Positions 32,345 to 37,740 of a DNA stretch of 37,740 bases are shown piece by piece. The stretch's first letter is position 1. Every line of letters starts with the position of its first letter. Source of the DNA: Candidatus Rifleibacteriota bacterium (GTDB lineage: Bacteria > Muiribacteriota > Ozemobacteria > Ozemobacterales > Ozemobacteraceae); contig CAJOND010000042.1 in NCBI GenBank assembly GCA_905236675.1, positions 1-37,740 of the forward strand, in the 5' to 3' direction. A program made the position numbers and the translations under genes. Below the pieces are notes generated by a model. That model was not told the origin of the DNA. It saw only the letters and a list, made by a program, of their open reading frames with translations, and searched no databases.

Positions 32345-35284
32345 ATGGGTACAGTAGCAATATTACAAGAATTACCACAAGATCTAGAACTAAACAATTG
32401 GTTAAAATATTCTTTGGCTTCTAACAATGAAGTGTCAAGACAGATAGCTCTTGAAGAAATGATTACCAATGGTTTCCCTGCAGAATGCGAAAGTATTTTA
32501 ACGAATATTTCTCTTAACGATCCTTCTGCTAGTTGTCGTTCTCAAGCTTCGTGGCTATTAAAACTGAATGAATCTAAAGCTTCTCTCAAATCACTAATCA
32601 AGAAGTTAGATATTACGCCTGAATTTGTAAGGCTTCAAATACAAAAAAACGATATTGCTAAGGTACGCCTAATAAGCCAATTGCTTAGAAAATCTCCACA
32701 AGAACAGACAATAGAGCTTTGGCGCCAAACTTTAAACAGCGACTCAGAACCTCTTCTTATTCAATTAGGATTAGATATACTGTGTAAATTTGGAAACTCT
32801 AACGATGCAAATCTAGCATTAAATTTCTTACAAAATCTGAATTCTCAGATAGTATGTTCTGCTTTATCTTTATTAGCTCAACAAAATAAAGAGTTGTTCA
32901 GAAAAAATATCAAATTTGGTTTGAGCAACAAAAAGGCTGATGTAATATTGCATTCTATTCATTTATTAAAAACGATAGATGAAGCAGAAGCAATTAAATA
33001 TCTCAGTTTGCTGATTTTAAATAAGAATCCATTGGTTAGACAAAAAGCATTCCGTGAATTAATGCTAATCAAGTTTGAAAAAGTTGAAGCATTTTTCTGG
33101 CAGTATCTGGGGCGTGAAGATCAATCTTTTTTACTTGTAAAAGCTGGTTTGTTAGCAACTTTTAATCCTGCTCAGCATTTCCCTTTTAAAATCTATGACA
33201 TTATGATGTCTGCTGCAGGAGTTAAAAAGCATATTCTTCAGCTTGTTCTCAAAAAAACAATAGAAACCACAGAGATTTCCGGGGTTTTAAAAAATAAAGA
33301 TATAAATACCTACTTAAATGAAATAAAGCAATATATTGCTAACAAGAAAAAAGAACAAACTATTAGAATAACTATTGATAACCTGAAATCACCAGATGTT
33401 AGTCTAAGAATTGATGCTGTTGAACAACTTTATAAGTATATTTCTAATCCTCAAGTTAAATCTCTACTTGAAAATCATTTGAAAAAAGAAACTGACGAAG
33501 GAATAAAAGCTTATTTATCTTCATTATTTGAGGAAACAATAACTTTATCTGATTTAGATACAACAACTCAAGATAAAAAGCTTATAAGTAAACAAAAGGA
33601 AGAAACAGATAAATTAACTTCTTTCCCAGAAATTGATGAATTCTTAAAGTTAAGTGTTAAAGAACAGCGTTCATTGATTAAGAAAATTACAAAAATAGAT
33701 GATTATCCGATATGCAAAAAGACTGTTCTAGAAGCCATTAATAGAGATATAAAGAAGAGTGTAATGCTTGATATTATCAAATTGGTTGGGGATTACGGCA
33801 ATGTGGAAGATAGTAAGATAATTTATCCTCTAACCAAATCAGACGATAATTCTATTGTGGCTCAGACTATAAAAAGCATTGGAACTATAGATATAGATAG
33901 AATATTGCCTGAATTAAACATGTTTTTAGCCCATGAAGATCCTAGAATTAAATCGGCGGCATTCGGAATTTATGTCATAGCAGATAAACCAGCGGCAATT
34001 CAGTATGTTGGACAAATGTTGAAAAATACCAAAAATTCTGTTAGACGTATTGGACTTTCATTGATTCCTCAATTAGATTATCCTTCTGCCGAACCTTTGC
34101 TTTGGTGGATGTTGACTCATGAAACAAATGTAGAGTTACAGAATCAAGTTGGGTATATAGTTGCAGCCAATCCAACCAAAGAGGGTATTTTTAAAATATT
34201 TGATTTTACCCATGACCAGAATGGTGAAATTAAGGATGGTTTATCTGAAATATGGAAAGCAGCATTGTTTTCTGCTGAAGATGTATTAGGTATCTCTAAA
34301 GAAGAATTAGAAAAGCAGTGCTGGGATAATAATGTTTCAACAAAAGAAGATGAAGGCAAAGAAAAATCAGATTATAAATTTAATTCTATTGTTGGTGATA
34401 AAGACGAAATAGACGCAGAAATGGAGTCTAATTCCGTTGATGAAATAAACGGTTCTATATTAAATCTGATTCTTTTAAACTTATATAAATATAAATATTA
34501 TTATATTTCTGCTGCTTGTATTCTAATGATTATTGTTTATTTAAAAACAGATAGTAATCCAAATACTATTCATCGTGCAAACAAGCATGTTGTAGCATCA
34601 GATGTTAATTATGTTCCAAGTCAGGGAACAGACAGTAATACTCAGGTTGGTGGAGAAGGCTGGCAGGAAGGTATAAAGAGTGGAGCTAGCAGGATTTTGA
34701 AAAGTCCGAATTATGCTAAACTTATGAAAACTGCTGCTGAAGAACAGGCTGCATTTAGAGAAGAAGCTCAGCGAAAAGAAGAAGAATATTTTGCCAAAAT
34801 AGCTAATGATCCTTCTGCAGATAAAGAAGACAGAGAATGGGCAGCTGCTAAATTGAATGAAAATTACAAAGCAGGTACTAAAGCTTATGATCAAGGTAAT
34901 TATAAAGATGCAGAATATTACCTGGAAAGAGCTGCAAATGATCCATCGCTTAGTACATATGGAAAAGTTGATGCTATTCAAAAGCTTGTAGATATTTGTG
35001 ATAAAAGACAAGATAAAGAAACTTGGTTAAAGTGGATGGGTAGATTGTTGAAAGAGGCCAGAAATGTTGAAGGTTTTGAACATATAACTGCTTTTGATGA
35101 TTTTGAACAAACTTACAAAAAAATGGAACAGGTTTCTGAACAGATAAAAACAAATCCAGAAGCTCAAAAAGAATTATTAAAAGGCTTAAAAGAAAAATTT
35201 TGCTACACGGATAGCGAAGCAAAAGAAGCATTAGAAAACTTAATTAATTTTAAGCATCCCTTTGACAAAAATAAGAGTTATTAA
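32345..35284 (+). CDS. HEAT-repeat protein with membrane span and TPR-like tail
   Basis: A 979-residue protein. Residues 1 to about 650 are a long array of helical HEAT-type repeats (for example MITNGFPAECESILTNISLN, FLAHEDPRIKSAAFGIYVIA, NTKNSVRRIGLSLIPQLDYP). A membrane span lies at about 716-733 (YYISAACILMIIVYLKT). The tail (735-979) has a Glu/Ala-rich coiled coil (AAEEQAAFREEAQRKEEEYF) and TPR-like helices (NYKAGTKAYDQGNYKDAEYYLERA). It has no signal peptide, so the HEAT part is probably cytoplasmic and the tail outside. Most likely a scaffold linking cytoplasm and envelope. A TTG at 32336 also fits, but it overlaps the -10 box, so ATG 32345 is chosen. Function unknown. Confidence 0.85.
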   Translation: MGTVAILQELPQDLELNNWLKYSLASNNEVSRQIALEEMITNGFPAECESILTNISLNDPSASCRSQASWLLKLNESKASLKSLIKKLDITPEFVRLQIQKNDIAKVRLISQLLRKSPQEQTIELWRQTLNSDSEPLLIQLGLDILCKFGNSNDANLALNFLQNLNSQIVCSALSLLAQQNKELFRKNIKFGLSNKKADVILHSIHLLKTIDEAEAIKYLSLLILNKNPLVRQKAFRELMLIKFEKVEAFFWQYLGREDQSFLLVKAGLLATFNPAQHFPFKIYDIMMSAAGVKKHILQLVLKKTIETTEISGVLKNKDINTYLNEIKQYIANKKKEQTIRITIDNLKSPDVSLRIDAVEQLYKYISNPQVKSLLENHLKKETDEGIKAYLSSLFEETITLSDLDTTTQDKKLISKQKEETDKLTSFPEIDEFLKLSVKEQRSLIKKITKIDDYPICKKTVLEAINRDIKKSVMLDIIKLVGDYGNVEDSKIIYPLTKSDDNSIVAQTIKSIGTIDIDRILPELNMFLAHEDPRIKSAAFGIYVIADKPAAIQYVGQMLKNTKNSVRRIGLSLIPQLDYPSAEPLLWWMLTHETNVELQNQVGYIVAANPTKEGIFKIFDFTHDQNGEIKDGLSEIWKAALFSAEDVLGISKEELEKQCWDNNVSTKEDEGKEKSDYKFNSIVGDKDEIDAEMESNSVDEINGSILNLILLNLYKYKYYYISAACILMIIVYLKTDSNPNTIHRANKHVVASDVNYVPSQGTDSNTQVGGEGWQEGIKSGASRILKSPNYAKLMKTAAEEQAAFREEAQRKEEEYFAKIANDPSADKEDREWAAAKLNENYKAGTKAYDQGNYKDAEYYLERAANDPSLSTYGKVDAIQKLVDICDKRQDKETWLKWMGRLLKEARNVEGFEHITAFDDFEQTYKKMEQVSEQIKTNPEAQKELLKGLKEKFCYTDSEAKEALENLINFKHPFDKNKSY

Positions 35285-35298
35285 AAGGGTTATCAATT

Positions 35299-35733
35299 AT
35301 GGATAGAGTAGAAAAAGCAAAAGAACTTTTTTTAGAAGGTTTTAATTGTTGCCAGGCTGTATTTGCCGCATTTGCTGATAAATACGGTATTTCTCAGGAA
35401 TTGGCTCTTAAACTTTCCGGAGCTTTTGGTGCAGGTTTTGGCGGTACAAGAGAAGTTTGTGGGGCTGTTAGCGGCATCACATTGGTTTGTGGTTTAGAAT
35501 GCGGTGCTACAACAGGTGATCAGAGTGCAAAAAAGGCCTGTTATTTAAAAGAACAGGAACTGATAGAAAAGTTCAAAAAACTTCACGGAACTATAATATG
35601 CCGTGAACGACTAAAAATAGGGAACACAAAAGAATTTCCTATGGCTTCAGAAAGAACCAAGGAATATTATGCTAAAAGACCCTGTTTAAAAGTAATAATG
35701 GATGCTGCTCAAATCATTGAGGATGAATTTTAA
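35299..35733 (+). CDS. C_GCAxxG_C_C family protein
   Basis: A 144-residue cysteine-rich protein of the C_GCAxxG_C_C family (DVU1555 type). Visible are GFNCCQAVFAAFADKYGI at the start, FGAGFGGTREVCGAVSGITL in the centre, and later cysteines in CGLECG, KACYLKE, IICRERL and RPCLKVI. The family is thought to bind a metal or redox cofactor and is sometimes linked to electron transport, but no function is proven. AAAAGGG precedes the ATG; it follows the HEAT gene by 14 bases and probably shares its transcript. Its TAA overlaps the stop of rfbD on the other strand (TTAA at 35730-35733). Confidence 0.88.
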   Translation: MDRVEKAKELFLEGFNCCQAVFAAFADKYGISQELALKLSGAFGAGFGGTREVCGAVSGITLVCGLECGATTGDQSAKKACYLKEQELIEKFKKLHGTIICRERLKIGNTKEFPMASERTKEYYAKRPCLKVIMDAAQIIEDEF

Positions 35734-36614
35734 ATCTGTTCAAGGTATCTTTTCAAAGCATCTTTCCACTCTGGCAAAGGAGTGAATCCATTTTCTTTTA
35801 GCTTGCTTTTGTCTAATCTACTGTTAAATGGTCTGGCTGCTTTTGACAGGCCATATTCTTTTGTAGAAACAGGAATTACCTTGGTTTTTAAACCTGCTTG
35901 TCGGTATATTTCACAAGTAAAGTCATACCAGCTTATGTATCCGCCTTCATTAGTAGCGTGATAATAACCGTATTTTTCTGTTTCAATCATGTCTACAAGT
36001 AATCGTGCCAGATCAAAAGTATAAGTTGGGGTTCCAATCTGATCGTTGACTACTTTAACCTCATCATGGGTTTTCCCAACATTTAGCATTGTTTTTACGA
36101 AATTTTTACCATTAAGACCAAAAACCCAGGCTATTCTGACAATAAAATATTTTTTTAAATTGCTTGAAACAGCTTTTTCTCCTTCTAGCTTACTTTTGCC
36201 ATAAATATTCAAAGGAGCATAATCTTTGCAATCAGGTTTCCATGGTGTGGTTCCTAAGCCATTGAAAACATAATCAGTGCTTATATACATCATTTTGCAG
36301 TCAATATCTTTGCAAGCTTCGGCGATATTTTTGGTTCCTAATGAATTTACTGCAAATACCTTTTCTTGATAGGCTTCGTCTTCGGCAGCATCTACAGCAG
36401 TCCAGGCTGCACAATGGATGACAGCATCCGCTTTAATTTCGGAAACAGCCTTCTTTACAGAAGTAGAATTTGTAATGTCTAAGCTAAAATAATCACAGGG
36501 AATATTGGCTTTTTCTATAATATCTGTTCCTACTGGCTGATGCCCTCGCTTTATTAGCTCGTTTACTACATCAAAACCAAGTTGACCACCTACACCTGTA
36601 ACTAGAACTTTCAT
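35730..36614 (-). CDS. rfbD: dTDP-4-dehydrorhamnose reductase
   Basis: A 294-residue NAD(P)H-dependent reductase (SDR family) for the last step of dTDP-L-rhamnose synthesis. The Rossmann motif VTGVGGQLGFDV is at 4-15, the catalytic Tyr/Lys pair is YGKSKLEGE, with the family motifs STDYVFNG, RIAWVFG and VVNDQIGTPTYT. Length matches RmlD (about 290). It lies 32 bases behind rfbA in the same operon. The short spacer can form a hairpin (AATCCT with AGGATT) that covers the AGGA ribosome site, so coupling to rfbA translation is possible. rfbB and rfbC are not in the window. Confidence 0.95.
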   Translation of the reverse strand: MKVLVTGVGGQLGFDVVNELIKRGHQPVGTDIIEKANIPCDYFSLDITNSTSVKKAVSEIKADAVIHCAAWTAVDAAEDEAYQEKVFAVNSLGTKNIAEACKDIDCKMMYISTDYVFNGLGTTPWKPDCKDYAPLNIYGKSKLEGEKAVSSNLKKYFIVRIAWVFGLNGKNFVKTMLNVGKTHDEVKVVNDQIGTPTYTFDLARLLVDMIETEKYGYYHATNEGGYISWYDFTCEIYRQAGLKTKVIPVSTKEYGLSKAARPFNSRLDKSKLKENGFTPLPEWKDALKRYLEQI

Positions 36615-36646
36615 AATAGTAATCCTATTCTATATTTATATAAGGA

Positions 36647-37534
36647 TTAGTATCTTACTCTGCCATTTGCGACAGCTTTAAGATGTAATCCATATGGGCT
36701 TTTCCCATAGCGTTCAGAAGATTCGATAAGCTTTGTCTTGCTTATCCAATGGTTAACGTAAGCTATTTCTTCAGGAGCGGATATTTTTATGCCTTGTCTT
36801 TTTTCTATCATTCTTACATAATCGGCTGCTTCAACAAGGCTTTCTACCGTTCCCGTATCAAGCCATGCAAAGCCTCTTCCTAAAAGCTGAACATCTAATT
36901 TTTCAGCTTTTAGATAAAGTTCATTCAAAGTTGTAATTTCCAATTCCCCTCTAGCACTAGGTTTAACTAATTTTGCAACTTTGCTTACTCCTTCAGGATA
37001 AAAATACAGACCTGTTACTGCATAATTGCTTTTGGGCTGCTGAGGTTTTTCTTCTATAGAGAGAACTTTACCACCTTCATCAAATTCTACTACTCCAAAA
37101 CGTTCGGGATCTGTGACGTAATAGCCAAATACAGTTGCACGAGCACGTTTTTCGGCGTTTCTTACTGCTTCGACAAGGAGTTTCTTAAACCCATTGCCAT
37201 AAAATATATTATCCCCAAGTATCATTGCCCCAGCTTCATTACCTAAAAATTCTTCACCTAAAATAAAGGCTTGAGCTAATCCATCTGGAGAAGGCTGAAC
37301 TTTGTAGCTTAACCTAATTCCAAATTGGCTTCCGTCTTTGAGAAGATTTTCAAAGCGTGATGTGTCTTCTGGAGTAGAAATAATTAGAATATCTTTTATT
37401 CCTGCAAGCATTAATGTTGACAGAGGATAATAAATCATTGGCTTATCGTAAACTGGCAACAACTGCTTCGAAGTTACCATTGTTAAAGGATAAAGTCGTG
37501 TTCCTGCTCCCCCTGCTAAAATAATACCTTTCAT
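36647..37534 (-). CDS. rfbA: Glucose-1-phosphate thymidylyltransferase
   Basis: A 295-residue nucleotidyltransferase making dTDP-glucose from dTTP and glucose 1-phosphate, the entry step to dTDP-rhamnose. It has the N-terminal nucleotide loop [14 protein letters not shown] (5-18), [18 protein letters not shown], the metal-binding [27 protein letters not shown] and [10 protein letters not shown] near the end. Length matches RmlA (about 290). GAGG precedes the ATG. First gene of the rfbA-rfbD unit; it likely supplies sugar for surface glycans together with the glycosyltransferases of the window. Confidence 0.97.
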   Translation of the reverse strand: MKGIILAGGAGTRLYPLTMVTSKQLLPVYDKPMIYYPLSTLMLAGIKDILIISTPEDTSRFENLLKDGSQFGIRLSYKVQPSPDGLAQAFILGEEFLGNEAGAMILGDNIFYGNGFKKLLVEAVRNAEKRARATVFGYYVTDPERFGVVEFDEGGKVLSIEEKPQQPKSNYAVTGLYFYPEGVSKVAKLVKPSARGELEITTLNELYLKAEKLDVQLLGRGFAWLDTGTVESLVEAADYVRMIEKRQGIKISAPEEIAYVNHWISKTKLIESSERYGKSPYGLHLKAVANGRVRY

Positions 37535-37565
37535 GATAATAACCTCTTAAATAATATATGAATAT

Positions 37566-37593
37566 ATTCTATTAATAATTTTTATAATAGCAA
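37566..37593 (-). promoter_or_regulatory. Possible promoter for rfbA
   Basis: On the - strand TTGCTA (37593-37588), 16-bp spacer, TAGAAT (37571-37566), about 31 bases ahead of the ATG. The surrounding region is so AT-rich that chance matches are common. Confidence 0.4.
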
Positions 37594-37680
37594 GATATTT
37601 ATTTTAAGAAGAAGTATTTCTTTTAAATTCTTCTTTTTGCCCGGAAGTTTGACAGTTAGAATCTAAATTTTTGCCATCAA

Positions 37681-37705
37681 AGTCGCATGTGCGGCTAATT
37701 TTTTT
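37681..37705 (+). terminator. Hairpin with T-run at window end
   Basis: AGTCGC (37681-37686), loop ATGT, GCGGCT (37691-37696), then AA and seven Ts. The form is that of a + strand terminator, but no + strand gene lies before it. CAAAGTCGC (37678-37686) also has an inverted near-copy, GCGACTTTTG, at 37731-37740, so it may be part of a repeat or of a small RNA. The rest of 37535-37680 shows no gene. Confidence 0.4.
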
Positions 37706-37740
37706 ACTAAAATTTTTTAAAATATTTGTGGCGACTTTTG

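Overview
The window comes from an AT-rich genome (roughly one third G+C by eye) of a motile diderm bacterium. Evidence for this is a flagellin gene, a very large secreted protein that ends in a beta-barrel C-terminal phenylalanine, a periplasmic 5'-nucleotidase, and rhamnose-type sugar nucleotide genes. It is chromosomal: housekeeping genes dominate, one tRNA is present, and there is no phage or plasmid module. Several features (pilin-like sequences with a C..N.R.L.G..EMYNMD signature, HEAT-repeat and ankyrin-repeat membrane proteins, genes with family-level matches but little operon conservation) would fit an uncultured lineage such as Candidatus Riflebacteria, but that placement is an inference from protein style only.

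Layout. 1-195: hairpins and perhaps the end of a transposon or upstream gene. 196-4370 (+): a XerD-type recombinase translationally coupled to a giant outer-membrane protein. 4427-6628 (-): a 733-residue flagellin whose mRNA leader carries two GGA-in-loop hairpins that look like CsrA sites. 6629-7513: no gene, but dense repeats (a long AT-rich inverted repeat, compound GC-rich palindromes, a 7-bp tandem array). 7514-10425 (-): a tandem double glycosyltransferase and an unknown secreted protein. 10559-13132 (+): a pilin-like membrane protein, a membrane-protein gene broken by one in-frame TAA, and a DUF721 (DciA-like) gene paired with a zinc-ribbon gene. 13397-15550 (+): a frameshifted DUF2971 gene directly followed by a B12-binding radical SAM gene, which ends inside a second 7-bp repeat array. 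15833-25405 (+): an SLC6-type sodium symporter, a membrane-anchored ankyrin protein, a polytopic membrane protein, PepD-like dipeptidase, 5'-nucleotidase and an unknown exported protein. 25415-32189 (-): histidine ammonia-lyase, a FloA flotillin operon, a calcium/sodium antiporter, tRNA-Gln(CUG) and a GT-C type membrane glycosyltransferase pair. 32345-35733 (+): a HEAT/TM/TPR-like protein and a C_GCAxxG_C_C family protein. 35730-37534 (-): rfbD and rfbA.

Regulation visible in the sequence: good sigma-70 promoters (TTGATA/TTGACT type -35, often TGnTATAAT extended -10) precede many genes. At four of them the -10 box lies only 6-9 bases before the ATG and no Shine-Dalgarno is present, pointing to leaderless or nearly leaderless mRNAs. 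Other genes use clear AGGAG-type sites. All three stop codons are used normally.

The best candidates for something new are the paired CsrA-like hairpins of the flagellin leader, the cluster of leaderless promoters, the 7-bp repeat arrays that form the 3' ends of two unrelated genes, and two genes each broken by a single lesion (an in-frame TAA at 11499-11501; one extra T in the T-run at 14077-14081). I see no CRISPR array, complete insertion sequence or recognisable defence island.
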